Origin: Bacteroidales bacterium
Lineage (GTDB): Bacteria > Bacteroidota > Bacteroidia > Bacteroidales > P3
Length of the DNA stretch: 64,000 nucleotides
Assembly (NCBI GenBank): GCA_017962445.1
Contig: JAGCVI010000024.1
Location: forward strand, 124,001-188,000
Reading direction: 5' to 3'
Positions 17,143-26,087 of this stretch are shown here, piece after piece. The position numbers were made by a program, and so were the translations under genes. The notes beneath the pieces were generated by a model. It did no database searches and was not told where the DNA came from. It saw only the letters and a list, made by a program, of their open reading frames with translations. The first letter of the stretch is position 1, and the number at the start of each line of letters is the position of its first letter.

Positions 17143-17877
17143 CTATTTTTTCCATTTACGCGATTGAAGCACCATGCGAGTCAGCATGATGAAAAGCGTT
17201 ATTACCGACAAGAAGAATATCACGTCGCGAGTATCAATCACTCCGCGCGAAATAGACTCATAGTGCATCTGTATTCCAAACCAGCGCATTGTCAGAGCCA
17301 GCTTGCCATGCACCATTGTGTATAGGAAATCGAAGCCATAGTAGAACACGGCAGACAGCAAGGCAGCTATGATGAAAGCTATTATCTGGTTACTTGATAG
17401 AGACGATGCGAAAAGGCCTATGGCCACATATGCCGCACCCAGGAACAAAAGGCCGATATATGAACCAATCACGCTGGCGGTGTCGATATTGCCAACAGGG
17501 TCACCAAGCCGGTAGATAACGAAGTAGTAGACAATCGTCGGTACCAGCGAGATAACCACAACCGTGAAACCAGCCAGAAACTTGGAAAAGACAATCTTGA
17601 ACTCAGATAGCGGCTTGGTAAGTAACAGCTCCATCGTTCCGTTCTTCTTTTCCTCCGCTATCATTCGCATTGTGATTGCCGGAATCAAGAACAGATACAG
17701 CCACGGGCCAAGGACGAACAAGCCGTCGAGCCCAGCGTACTTGTAGTCGAGAAGATTAAATCCTGTATGGAACACCCAAAGGAAAAGACCTGTCATCAGC
17801 AGGAAAACAATGATGGTCAGATAACCCATCAGCGATGAAAAAAATGAAGAAAGCTCTTTTTTGTAAAGCGTAAACAT
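17143..17877 (-). CDS. gldF: GldF-type ABC-2 permease
   Basis: A 244-residue integral membrane protein with six likely helices. It begins MFTLYKKELSSFFSSLMGY and contains the ABC-2 motif PAITMRMIAEEKKNGTMELL followed by TKPLSEFKIVFSKFLAG. This is the permease partner of GldG, and the two genes are adjacent. It heads the seven-gene run to spoIID. The 80-base gap to the M28 gene upstream shows no clear promoter box, so cotranscription with that gene is possible. Confidence 0.9.
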   Translation of the reverse strand: MFTLYKKELSSFFSSLMGYLTIIVFLLMTGLFLWVFHTGFNLLDYKYAGLDGLFVLGPWLYLFLIPAITMRMIAEEKKNGTMELLLTKPLSEFKIVFSKFLAGFTVVVISLVPTIVYYFVIYRLGDPVGNIDTASVIGSYIGLLFLGAAYVAIGLFASSLSSNQIIAFIIAALLSAVFYYGFDFLYTMVHGKLALTMRWFGIQMHYESISRGVIDTRDVIFFLSVITLFIMLTRMVLQSRKWKK

Positions 17878-17957
17878 TATTTACAGGTGAATTGTGATTG
17901 GTGAATTGTTAACTGAATAATTAAACATTAAACCATGAACCCTATACCTTTTGAAGG

Positions 17958-19436
17958 CTATTTATCAAATCGCACTCGTCTGGAGGCATTCGAACGGCCC
18001 TGATACTCACCAAAAGAAAGGTCAAGAACCGTCTCGAAAAGCAACTGCGTGGCCTTCACAATAAAACGGCGGTCGATATTCTCAACGATGTCGCTCGGCA
18101 CGTGCGCATGCCTGTGTCCCTTGAAACAAGTGATGTTAATAGACGGAATGCCTACATGGTCGAAAGCCACGGCGTCACCCTTCGGCATTGTCTTGTATCC
18201 TGTGACAACATCGTTTGTACAATATGTAGTGTCGACTTTTCTTGCCGTACCCCATAGCTTTGGATAGCGTTTGTTACCAAGCACCGCAATGCTGTCGCCG
18301 CACCCCACAGAGGATACATTGACAAAAGCCTCTATACCTTTAAGCGGAGTGAAGTTGGACACAAAAATCTGCGAACCCAGGTGCTGCTGTTCTCCAGCCG
18401 AAAACAACACGAAAAGCACACTGCGCGACGGCTGGTCTGGCGACTGCTGCAACATGCGAGCCATCTCGAGCAGAGCTGCAACACCCGATGCGTTGTCGTC
18501 TGCTCCAGGAAACAGGCATGTCGTTCCCTGCATTCCTACACCGTCAAGATTTGCACCAACAACGACATATTCATCCGACATTTTTGAGTCCGAACCCTCG
18601 TAAATACCAATAACGTTGGCTGTCAACGCTGCCGGATGGTAACGAGCGTTGACGTCAATTTCAAATTTCTTACGGAGATGGAAGGACTGAGGTTCCTGCG
18701 TCTGTTGAATTTTCTGGACAGCATCCTGAAGTGACATCAGCTCATCCTTAAGCAGAATCTCGCCACACTGACGGGTAGGCTGAATGATGGGGAAGGTAGC
18801 CAGATGAGGCAAGTCACCCGAATAGACAGAACCCTGTACCTCGTAAGGCTGGCATGTAGGTGACATATTGACGACCACCAGTGCACATGCACCGTGAGCC
18901 TGCGCCGCGCGAGCCTTGTCACGCAATTGCAAATATTTGTCGGTTATTGTGCTTGGAAGGAAATTGGGAGTGCCGCTAAGCACCATGACAATCTTACCCT
19001 TCGCGTCGATTTTCTCGTACTCGTTGAATGCCGGAGCGTCAATACCATAGCCGCAGAAAACCACTTGAGCGTCGGCATATCCACGACCTGTCATCCCTGC
19101 ACAGCAGAAATCACGTCCGAGGACATAAACCTGTCGGTTCTGTGGATTGACATAGCTGTTGAAGGTACAGTTTTCAATTTTGTTATACTCTGTCTCGAAA
19201 TACTGTGCCCACTCGCCTTTGTACGGCTTCACGCCAAAGCGTTGCAACGCTGAGATGACATAATCGGCCGCATACATATATTCGTCCGATCCAGCCTGAC
19301 GACCTTCAAATCTTGAGTTTGAAAGGTCACGCACAAAATTCAACAACGTGTCCAACGATGCCTCCTGTGCAACGGTCCTCATAGGCGCAACAACAGCCAA
19401 CAGCGACGCAATTACAAGTACTTTGCCTAATTTCAT
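17958..19436 (-). CDS. M28-family peptidase homologue with degenerate metal site
   Basis: A 492-residue secreted protein (signal peptide ending near TVAQ) with an M28 aminopeptidase domain in its C-terminal half, preceded by a PA-like insert (about 120-245). Judged against the usual M28 motifs, the first zinc His (in GAHxD) is Asn296, the Glu-Glu pair is Glu349-Gln350, and the Asp of the NLDMxG strand is Ser375. The bridging Asp (GADDNASG, 313/314), Asp298, Glu349 and the last His (445, in HAHVPSD) remain. Three of five zinc ligands therefore appear lost and it may be a non-catalytic binding protein. It lies upstream of gldF on the same strand. Confidence 0.83.
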   Translation of the reverse strand: MKLGKVLVIASLLAVVAPMRTVAQEASLDTLLNFVRDLSNSRFEGRQAGSDEYMYAADYVISALQRFGVKPYKGEWAQYFETEYNKIENCTFNSYVNPQNRQVYVLGRDFCCAGMTGRGYADAQVVFCGYGIDAPAFNEYEKIDAKGKIVMVLSGTPNFLPSTITDKYLQLRDKARAAQAHGACALVVVNMSPTCQPYEVQGSVYSGDLPHLATFPIIQPTRQCGEILLKDELMSLQDAVQKIQQTQEPQSFHLRKKFEIDVNARYHPAALTANVIGIYEGSDSKMSDEYVVVGANLDGVGMQGTTCLFPGADDNASGVAALLEMARMLQQSPDQPSRSVLFVLFSAGEQQHLGSQIFVSNFTPLKGIEAFVNVSSVGCGDSIAVLGNKRYPKLWGTARKVDTTYCTNDVVTGYKTMPKGDAVAFDHVGIPSINITCFKGHRHAHVPSDIVENIDRRFIVKATQLLFETVLDLSFGEYQGRSNASRRVRFDK

Positions 19437-19507
19437 ATTAATATATATTTATATATACAACTAACAATAAGACAATTAGCATGCATATAGCACACTATAT
19501 CAAACAA

Positions 19508-19515
19508 CAAAAATA
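19508..19515 (-). promoter_or_regulatory. -7 box for the M28 gene
   Basis: Read on the minus strand, TATTTTTG fits the Bacteroidota TAnnTTTG box, about 72 bases before the M28 start codon. No good -33 TTTG is visible. A second box of the same sequence faces the other way at 19601-19608, so the 269-base gap 19437-19705 looks like a divergent promoter region. Confidence 0.4.
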
Positions 19516-19600
19516 CACTTTTTTTCTGATTTATAAAAAGTTTAATCGTTAATGTATTCTTCACTTACAATTCACAATACGCAATCCACAAAAAAAATTG

Positions 19601-19608
19601 TATTTTTG
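19601..19608 (+). promoter_or_regulatory. -7 box for the flavodoxin-SMR operon
   Basis: TATTTTTG on the plus strand, giving a leader of about 90 bases before the flavodoxin ATG at 19706. The -33 element is not clear. No riboswitch-like structure was recognised in the leader. Confidence 0.4.
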
Positions 19609-19705
19609 ATATCAAACACAAAGACAGCGATTAATATATAAATAACTATAATTCAAAATATTTACAGAAAGAAAAACTGCATTTTAACGCATAAAAGTTG
19701 GATAA

Positions 19706-20236
19706 ATGAGCAAACAAATCATTATTTATGGCAGTCAATACGGTTCAACAAAACGATATGCCAAACATTTGGCTGAAATAACAGGCATTGATGCTATCGA
19801 TTACAAAGAGGCAAAGAACATCGACAGCCATGATAGAATCATCTATCTTGGAGCACTTTATGCAGGTGGTGTGACAGGCTTGAAGAAGACTGTAGCCAAG
19901 ATTTCTCCCAACCAGGAGCTTATTGTAGCCACTGTAGGTTTAGCCGACCCTACCGACCAGACAAATATCGAGAACATAAGACGTTCTCTCAAAGACCAGC
20001 TTCCTGAGCATTTCCATGATGAAAAGGCATTCTTCCATTTAAGAGGTGCCATAAACTATAGCAAATTAGGTATCAAACATCGTATCATGATGTCTCTGCT
20101 ACACTCTAAAGTCTCGAAGATGCCGGAGGAAAAGCTCAACGCCGAAGCCAAAGCCATGCTTGCCACATACGGCAAGCAGGTTGATTTTGTTGATTTCAGC
20201 ACACTAAAACCAATTGAAGAAATAATCAAAGCATGA
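19706..20236 (+). CDS. Flavodoxin-domain protein (HemG-like)
   Basis: A 176-residue flavodoxin-fold protein beginning IIIYGSQYGSTKRYAKHLAE, the phosphate-binding loop for FMN, followed by DRIIYLGALYAGGVTGLKK. It resembles the flavodoxin_5 group to which the oxygen-independent protoporphyrinogen oxidase HemG belongs, but no heme genes are nearby, so the electron-transfer partner is open. Its stop overlaps the next ATG by four bases (ATGA). Confidence 0.82.
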   Translation: MSKQIIIYGSQYGSTKRYAKHLAEITGIDAIDYKEAKNIDSHDRIIYLGALYAGGVTGLKKTVAKISPNQELIVATVGLADPTDQTNIENIRRSLKDQLPEHFHDEKAFFHLRGAINYSKLGIKHRIMMSLLHSKVSKMPEEKLNAEAKAMLATYGKQVDFVDFSTLKPIEEIIKA

Positions 20237-20556
20237 ACTGGATAATACTTGTTATCGCTGGATTTTGCGAGACAGGCTTTACTTTTTGTCTAGGAAAAGC
20301 AAAACCTGTGGTGGGTAATGAGTGGTGGGCTTGGATAGCAGGTTTCGCCTTTTTCTATGTGCTAAGTGCCATTCTCCTAGCAAAAGCCACGCAAACCATA
20401 CCCATCGGCATTGCCTACCCTGTCTGGACCGGCATTGGTGCCGTAGGGGCAGTTCTGCTGGGCATTTTTGTATTCCACGAACCCGCAACCTTCTGGCGCG
20501 TTTTTTTCCTCAGCACTTTGATTCTTTCCATTGTCGGACTAAAGATAGTAGAGTAA
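20233..20556 (+). CDS. Small multidrug resistance (SMR) transporter
   Basis: A 107-residue protein with four membrane helices and the essential membrane Glu13 in GFCETGF. The segment GIAYPVWTGIGAVGAVLLGI is diagnostic for SMR proteins. The start MNWIILVIAGFCE resembles the SugE/Gdx branch (guanidinium export) more than the EmrE drug exporters, but that distinction is tentative. SMR proteins work as dimers and exchange protons for cations. It is translationally coupled to the flavodoxin gene by an ATGA overlap. Confidence 0.88.
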   Translation: MNWIILVIAGFCETGFTFCLGKAKPVVGNEWWAWIAGFAFFYVLSAILLAKATQTIPIGIAYPVWTGIGAVGAVLLGIFVFHEPATFWRVFFLSTLILSIVGLKIVE

Positions 20557-20640
20557 TCCGAAAGCGCTATCGTATAAGAATCATGTATTTACAAGCATTG
20601 TGCGAAAATAATGCTTTTTGACAATAGTAAATAGACCATT

Positions 20641-21378
20641 ATGGACAGACGAACATTCATCAAGAAATCCGCTATGGCAGCAGCAGCCGGGGCAATGATA
20701 GCCTCACCGATAGGCTCTGTCATAGCTAAAGAAGGAGACAAAGTATCAATACAGAAAAAATTGAAAGTGCTCCTTATCAATGGTAGTCCAAGACAGAACG
20801 GGAACACCCATCTCGCTCTCATGGAAGCCGCCAAACAGCTGAATAAGAACAGCATCGATACCGAGCTAATCCAAATAGGTTCACATGCCATACATGGTTG
20901 CATTGCCTGTAACCATTGCCACATGACAAATCAATGCGTGTTCAACGACGATATATGCAATCACGCCATTCACCTCATGTCTCAGTGCGATGCCCTTATT
21001 GTTGGTTCACCAACCTACTACGGCCAACCCAACGGCACGGTTCTCAGCTTGGTGCAGCGTATGAGCTATGCTGCATCGAGCGTGATGCAAAACAAACCTG
21101 CGGCTGCTGTAGCCGTATGTCGAAGGGGAGGTGCATCAGCAGTATACCAAACGCTCCTGATGCCATTCCAAATGCAGAACATGCCAATTGTCACCTCGCA
21201 GTACTGGAACATCGTCTACGGTCGTACCGAAGGTGAGGCTGCGCTTGATGCCGAAGGACTTCAGACCATGCGTACCATGGCTGACAATATGGCTTTCATG
21301 CTACAACGAATACATGCAAATGGGGAACCGAAATACCCTCAACGCGAGCCACATAAGGCAACCTCATTTATAAAATAA
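20641..21378 (+). CDS. Tat-exported NADPH-dependent FMN reductase family protein
   Basis: A 245-residue flavoprotein. The N-terminus MDRRTFIKKSAMAAAAG is a twin-arginine type signal (RR-x-F), so it is probably exported folded with its flavin. The domain that follows has LINGSPRQNGNTHLAL (FMN phosphate loop), a Cys-rich GCIACNHCHMTNQC segment seen in iron-sulfur flavoprotein-like members, and GSPTYYGQPNG. Its electron donor outside the cytoplasm is unknown. It starts 84 bases after the SMR gene and may be in the same transcript. Confidence 0.83.
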   Translation: MDRRTFIKKSAMAAAAGAMIASPIGSVIAKEGDKVSIQKKLKVLLINGSPRQNGNTHLALMEAAKQLNKNSIDTELIQIGSHAIHGCIACNHCHMTNQCVFNDDICNHAIHLMSQCDALIVGSPTYYGQPNGTVLSLVQRMSYAASSVMQNKPAAAVAVCRRGGASAVYQTLLMPFQMQNMPIVTSQYWNIVYGRTEGEAALDAEGLQTMRTMADNMAFMLQRIHANGEPKYPQREPHKATSFIK

Positions 21379-21403
21379 AGCAATACCGTACCCTCAAACA
21401 AGA

Positions 21404-21418
21404 GAGTCTAACAGACTC
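21404..21418. terminator. Possible terminator hairpin between converging genes
   Basis: GAGTCT and AGACTC are perfect six-base arms with an AAC loop between the plus-strand flavoprotein gene and the minus-strand nrdG gene. There is no clear T-run, so termination is a guess from its position. Confidence 0.35.
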
Positions 21419-21433
21419 ATCCTCGTATTAACC

Positions 21434-21895
21434 TCAACGCCAGAAACGATGGGTCATATCTTCAAGGCGACCATCTATGACATAGTAAAGGCGCTGGTTT
21501 GTTGTTGTACACCTAAGTGCCCCAAGGTGAGCCAGATAAGGACCCAACTTGATATAATCGAAATTTTTCAAATTGATAGCTTGCGACAGAATTGTGCGTC
21601 CACTATACCATGCCGTATGCAGCGACGGGTACCTACCACGCACATAATGCATTATATCATTTACTGCTGCAGCATCAGCATCGCCACCCATAAAAGCCAA
21701 GCAGGTGATATTTGAATTACATCCGGAAACAAGAGCATCGACAGCAGCATAGGTCAGGGGCTCACCTATATCTGCCCAAAGATAAGGCGAATGGCATCCC
21801 GGACATCGGCAAGGACAACCGGTAAGGTTGACTGCCAACACCACTTCATCGGGAATTTCCTGAAAGACAATGTCGTTATTTAAGAACTTGAGCAT
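21434..21895 (-). CDS. nrdG: Anaerobic ribonucleotide reductase activating enzyme NrdG
   Basis: A 153-residue radical SAM enzyme that installs the glycyl radical in NrdD. The iron-sulfur motif is Cys27-x3-Cys31-x2-Cys34 (TGCPCRCPGCHSP), and the downstream MGGDAD corresponds to the SAM-binding GGEP-like site. It is short like other NrdG proteins. The gene overlaps the end of nrdD by 20 bases in another frame, consistent with coupled translation. Confidence 0.93.
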   Translation of the reverse strand: MLKFLNNDIVFQEIPDEVVLAVNLTGCPCRCPGCHSPYLWADIGEPLTYAAVDALVSGCNSNITCLAFMGGDADAAAVNDIMHYVRGRYPSLHTAWYSGRTILSQAINLKNFDYIKLGPYLAHLGALRCTTTNQRLYYVIDGRLEDMTHRFWR

Positions 21896-24080
21896 CCGTC
21901 TGACGTTCTGGTGTCAAGACATTCTTACGCTCGGCGTTGAGCAAGTTAGTCATTGACGGCGACGCAGTGGTGTCGTTCTCAACAAGCTGACGCTGTGTAG
22001 CATAGTGACGGCGAGCAGCCTCTTCCTGACGCGGCATGGAGAAGTTGCTAACACGCTTCAAGTAGCCAATAATACGGGTCATATAGTCCACATTCTTTGA
22101 GTGGCAATGCGGACATTCCTTAAGGTAACGCTTGTCGATGTGGCCGCAGTCGTTGCAGATTGTATTCGGAATATTAAAGGTGAAGTAGTTGCAACCTTCT
22201 TTTGCTGCAACGTGAAGCAGGTGCATATATTGTTCCTGCGACAGATGCTCTTCAAGATTGAGGTGCAGGGCACTTCCACCAGTGAGATGCTTAATATACG
22301 GGGCACCATGCAAACGGAACTTTTCAAGGATGGAAATCGACGGGTCCTCAACGACGTAGAAGTAACTGTTGTAGCAGTCACGCGGCACGAAGTAGCCATC
22401 TTCACGGTCCCATTTCGCATGTTTGACTCCGACATTCTCGGCGGGAATCATTTCGCAGTTAAACATAACATCCTTGGTGCGATACTCTTTGTTCTTCTTC
22501 TCGACAAGACCAAGAACAGTCTGGACGAAATTACGATAGTTTTCGTTATCGTTAATTGTCAATCCCATGAATTCGGCAGCCTCTACCAAACCATTCACAC
22601 CAATTGTAAGATACTGACGTCCGATATTAATATATCCTGCATCGAACAGCGGCAACATGCCATGTGCTGCGAGTTCCTTGAGGTTCTCGTTGTATGCCAG
22701 CTGAACCTTGTGGCAGAGGTCGATAATGTCAGTAAGGAACTCTTTGTAGTCCATCTTGTTGTTGACAGCATACTGAATGCAACGGTTCAAGTTGATTGTC
22801 AACACGCTCTTGGAACCTGTTGACACGCCACCGGCACCGAGAGTATAGCTGAAACCATTGTCGGTAATTTCATTGCGCAGACGGCAGCATGAACTGAGCG
22901 AATCAGCGTTGTCGCTCATATAGGTGAAGAAACTGTGACCTGCAGCATACATCTCGGCGGTGAACTCGGCCATATCCTGGTCTACCATCTCGCCGTCCTT
23001 GCTGAGCAAAGCCATAGTCTCAACAGGGAATGTCAGCACGGCATGTGTGCGCTCCTGGTTAAACCAACGCATGAAGCGTTTCTGAAGCCATTTCAAGCCT
23101 TCCCAATCCGGGGCAGAACCGTCGGGGAAACGGAACTCGCCAAAAAGACTTTCAAAATAAGGTTTATCGTAATAAGCTATGTTCCAGAATACAGCCTGAT
23201 AATTACGGGCACCGGTTGGCTGGTTTAAAGTATAAACAATCTGTTCAAAGCAGTCGGTGATAACCTTGTCAAGAGTACGTTTTTTCAAGCTTAAGTCTAC
23301 AACCTGATCGGCACGTGTGTAATAGTCCTGACCGTAATCCTTGCCAATAAAGTAGTTAAGATACATCAGGAACTCAGGCGTGGCACAAGCACCGCTGAGC
23401 ATGGAGGAGACCATGAACACCATGTTGACAAATCCGCCGCAGAACGATTTGAGGTTAGTGGGAGCCGTTGAGTTACCACCAATAGAGGCAGTACCGTTGA
23501 GCAGCCATGGATACATCGTGATGCTTGCACAGTAGTTTGCCAGCGATGTCTCGTCATTCTTATATATAAAATGATGAGTGAGCAAGTCTATATAGCGGTC
23601 AGCCAATTCTTTGCCGTACATCTGCTTGATGCGATCGGTCAACAGACGGCGGTTAAGACGGATGAAGTTTGACTTCGGCAATTCACCAATAAGAGTGGCA
23701 ATGTTCTTATGCTCGACATTTGCGTTGGCATCATATTTTGAGCCAGTGGCGGCATTGGCAGCGTCGCAATAGTCGGCAAGGAATTTGAGTTTTTCCATTG
23801 TCTCGCGATCCTCAGTATGACGCTGGCGATAAAGCATAAAGCTCTTTGCAACCTCATAATCGCCCTCTTTCATGAGAGCCACTTCAACCTGGTTCTGTAT
23901 TTCCTCAACGGTTATACCATTGTGAATATCAAGATGAGTAATGATCTTAGAAAGACCGCCCAGGTCGATAGGTTGTCCAACCGCATTGAATGCCTTGATG
24001 ATGGCATTCATAATTTTGTCTAACGAAAAACGTTCGGCATTACCGTCACGTTTGGTGATTGTCAGTGTACTTGTCTCCAT
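21876..24080 (-). CDS. nrdD: Anaerobic ribonucleoside-triphosphate reductase NrdD
   Basis: A 734-residue class III ribonucleotide reductase, supplying dNTPs without oxygen. An ATP-cone occupies the N-terminus (about 5-95). The C-terminal zinc site has CNDCGHIDKRYLKECPHC, and the radical glycine is Gly672 in TRIIGYLKRVSN. About 62 residues follow the glycine, longer than the tail of the E. coli enzyme as I know it. It is the first gene of the nrdDG operon. I looked for NrdR boxes upstream and saw none. Confidence 0.96.
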   Translation of the reverse strand: METSTLTITKRDGNAERFSLDKIMNAIIKAFNAVGQPIDLGGLSKIITHLDIHNGITVEEIQNQVEVALMKEGDYEVAKSFMLYRQRHTEDRETMEKLKFLADYCDAANAATGSKYDANANVEHKNIATLIGELPKSNFIRLNRRLLTDRIKQMYGKELADRYIDLLTHHFIYKNDETSLANYCASITMYPWLLNGTASIGGNSTAPTNLKSFCGGFVNMVFMVSSMLSGACATPEFLMYLNYFIGKDYGQDYYTRADQVVDLSLKKRTLDKVITDCFEQIVYTLNQPTGARNYQAVFWNIAYYDKPYFESLFGEFRFPDGSAPDWEGLKWLQKRFMRWFNQERTHAVLTFPVETMALLSKDGEMVDQDMAEFTAEMYAAGHSFFTYMSDNADSLSSCCRLRNEITDNGFSYTLGAGGVSTGSKSVLTINLNRCIQYAVNNKMDYKEFLTDIIDLCHKVQLAYNENLKELAAHGMLPLFDAGYINIGRQYLTIGVNGLVEAAEFMGLTINDNENYRNFVQTVLGLVEKKNKEYRTKDVMFNCEMIPAENVGVKHAKWDREDGYFVPRDCYNSYFYVVEDPSISILEKFRLHGAPYIKHLTGGSALHLNLEEHLSQEQYMHLLHVAAKEGCNYFTFNIPNTICNDCGHIDKRYLKECPHCHSKNVDYMTRIIGYLKRVSNFSMPRQEEAARRHYATQRQLVENDTTASPSMTNLLNAERKNVLTPERQTDAQVLK

Positions 24081-24113
24081 TTAGATGTATTTTTTATGAC
24101 TGCTTTGGAGTTG

Positions 24114-24145
24114 CAAAAATAGTACAAAGCCACTGACGCGGCAAA
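24114..24145 (-). promoter_or_regulatory. Promoter for nrdDG
   Basis: On the minus strand TATTTTTG (24114-24121) fits the -7 box and TTTG (24142-24145) lies 24 bases further upstream, close to the usual spacing. The start codon is about 30 bases downstream. Confidence 0.5.
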
Positions 24146-24242
24146 TAAAGTTCTTAACGAAAGCTTGTTGATAAGTGGCGAAAGTCAAGCGTTTACAATG
24201 AGTTTCAAATATCGCCTGTTTTTTACTAACCGATTGTTCATA

Positions 24243-26033
24243 TCACTCTTCAGACAAAGAAGAGACAAAACGGCGATAGGCCGAAAAGGTGTTGGCCCTT
24301 GACAGGAATCCCTGATAGTAACCGTCGTCGTCGATGACGATGAGGTTATAGCGGTTGCCAACCTTGAACTTGTTCACCACCTCGGCCGGTGGGTCGCTGA
24401 GACGGACTATGTCGCCCTCCGTGATGTCGCGCATCAGACTCAAGACAGGCGTCGTGTCGTACAACTCCGGGCGGAACATTATTTGCCTGACATCATCGAG
24501 ATGTATTACACCAAGGAACTTGTCGTCGTCGGCAAGAACCGGGAACACATTGCGACGCGAATACTTGATGGCTTCCACCAGGTCCGACAACATGTCGCCT
24601 TCGCGCACGACAACAAAGTTGGTTTCAATAAGTTTGCGCATATCCATCAACTGCCATGCGGAAGTGTCCTTGTCGTGCGTCAGTAGGTCACCTTGTTCCG
24701 CCAGCTTGCGGGCATAAATGGAATGGTGCTCGAAAGGCGAGACACACAGATAAGTCACCGATGAAGCAACGAACAGAGGCATCATCAAGGCATAACCGCC
24801 TGTAATCTCTGCTATCAAGAATATAGCCATAAAGGGAGCATGCATCACACCTGTCATCACCGCCGCCATACCTACCAAAGCAAAGTTGGCTGTGGACTGT
24901 TCAGGAAGGCCTATCTGGTTGCTGAGCATACAGAGAAAATAGCCCGACATACCTCCAATAATGAGCGAAGGTCCGAAGGTACCTCCCACCCCTCCGCAGC
25001 CGATAGTAGTGGCCGTGGCGACAGTCTTCATGAGAATCAGAACAAGCAGATATGCAAGTGCAAACCAACAGTAGCCACCGAACTCGGAAAACACACTGTG
25101 TTCAAAAAGGAGGTCATCGCTTCCGTTGAGCAACTCAGTCAAAAAGCTGTAGCCTTCGCCAAACAACGGCGGAAAGAGGAATATCATGACACCTAGCGAG
25201 ATAGCTCCGATGACAGCCTTCTGAGCCTGACTGCAACGACGAGAAAACCACTCCTCTACCCTGTCGGTTACACGCAGGAAATAGAGCGACACCGCAGCAC
25301 AAAAAACACCAAGCACTATATAGTATGGTATCTGAGAAATACTTACTTCACCAACAACCTGAAATGCGAACTGGACCTCACTGCCCATAAGGAAATAAGC
25401 AACCGTGGCGGCGCTAATAGCAGAAAGCATCAGGGGAAGAATGGATGTCGCCGTCATATCGAACATGAAGACCTCTATGACAAAAAGCACGCCAGCAATA
25501 GGAGCCTTGAAGATTCCAGCGATGGCACCGGCCGCGCCGCATCCGAGCAACAATTTGACATCATGCGTGTTAAGCCTAAAAAAACGTCCTATATTAGAAC
25601 CTATTGCACTACCCGTTGAAGCAATAGGAGCCTCAAGTCCGACACTACCTCCAAAAGCCACCGTCAACGTCGAAGCCACAAGCGATGAGTACATATTGCG
25701 AGCTGGCAGTACACCGCCACGACGCGACAAAGAGAAAAGAACCGACGGAAGACCATGGCCTATATTGTTTTTGACAATGTAACGCACAAACAAGATAGTC
25801 AACAATATGCCGACAGCCGGATAGACAAGAATAAGCATATTGCCGCCGACAAAAGTGGGGATGTTGAATCCCAAGAGCCAGCGGTTGGTGGCATGCACCA
25901 GTGTTTTGAGCAAAACAGCAGCAAGACCGGCCAACACACCCACCATTACACTGAGCAGCAACAGGAAGGTGCGGTCGCCCATGTGACGCTTACGCCACAC
26001 TATGAAACGCTTGTATGTTTTTGCAAACGGCAT
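24243..26033 (-). CDS. ClC-family chloride channel or Cl-/H+ antiporter with CBS domains
   Basis: A 596-residue protein with a ClC membrane core and two C-terminal CBS domains (about 440-585). Core motifs are GHGLPSVL (equivalent of GSGIP), GSVGLEAP (equivalent of GREGP, with the gating Glu) and GGVGGTFGPSLIIGG. The GHG form is, to my knowledge, common in bacterial ClC proteins that carry CBS domains. CBS domains usually bind adenine nucleotides and gate the protein. I chose Met at 26031-26033 (MPFAKTYKRF) rather than an earlier in-frame codon, because a -7 box lies at 26080-26087. Confidence 0.9.
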   Translation of the reverse strand: MPFAKTYKRFIVWRKRHMGDRTFLLLLSVMVGVLAGLAAVLLKTLVHATNRWLLGFNIPTFVGGNMLILVYPAVGILLTILFVRYIVKNNIGHGLPSVLFSLSRRGGVLPARNMYSSLVASTLTVAFGGSVGLEAPIASTGSAIGSNIGRFFRLNTHDVKLLLGCGAAGAIAGIFKAPIAGVLFVIEVFMFDMTATSILPLMLSAISAATVAYFLMGSEVQFAFQVVGEVSISQIPYYIVLGVFCAAVSLYFLRVTDRVEEWFSRRCSQAQKAVIGAISLGVMIFLFPPLFGEGYSFLTELLNGSDDLLFEHSVFSEFGGYCWFALAYLLVLILMKTVATATTIGCGGVGGTFGPSLIIGGMSGYFLCMLSNQIGLPEQSTANFALVGMAAVMTGVMHAPFMAIFLIAEITGGYALMMPLFVASSVTYLCVSPFEHHSIYARKLAEQGDLLTHDKDTSAWQLMDMRKLIETNFVVVREGDMLSDLVEAIKYSRRNVFPVLADDDKFLGVIHLDDVRQIMFRPELYDTTPVLSLMRDITEGDIVRLSDPPAEVVNKFKVGNRYNLIVIDDDGYYQGFLSRANTFSAYRRFVSSLSEE

Positions 26034-26079
26034 TGATTTACATATATTTTCAAGAATAGCATACTGAAAATACAAGCGA

Positions 26080-26087
26080 CAAAATTA
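26080..26087 (-). promoter_or_regulatory. -7 box for the ClC gene
   Basis: TAATTTTG on the minus strand fits TAnnTTTG and lies about 46 bases before the chosen start codon. If it is used, transcripts begin downstream of the earlier in-frame start, supporting the shorter protein. Confidence 0.4.

Noticed and set aside
19437-19705. A guanidine riboswitch before the flavodoxin-SMR genes
   Set aside because: No paired structure or conserved loop sequence of those riboswitches was recognised; the region is simply AT-rich with two opposed promoter boxes.
22101-22823. A 240-codon plus-strand frame opposite nrdD
   Set aside because: nrdD is complete and conserved here; the antisense product has no recognisable features.
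24081-24242. NrdR boxes upstream of nrdD
   Set aside because: I looked for paired sites resembling the NrdR consensus and found none on reading; only a promoter-like pair of boxes was seen.
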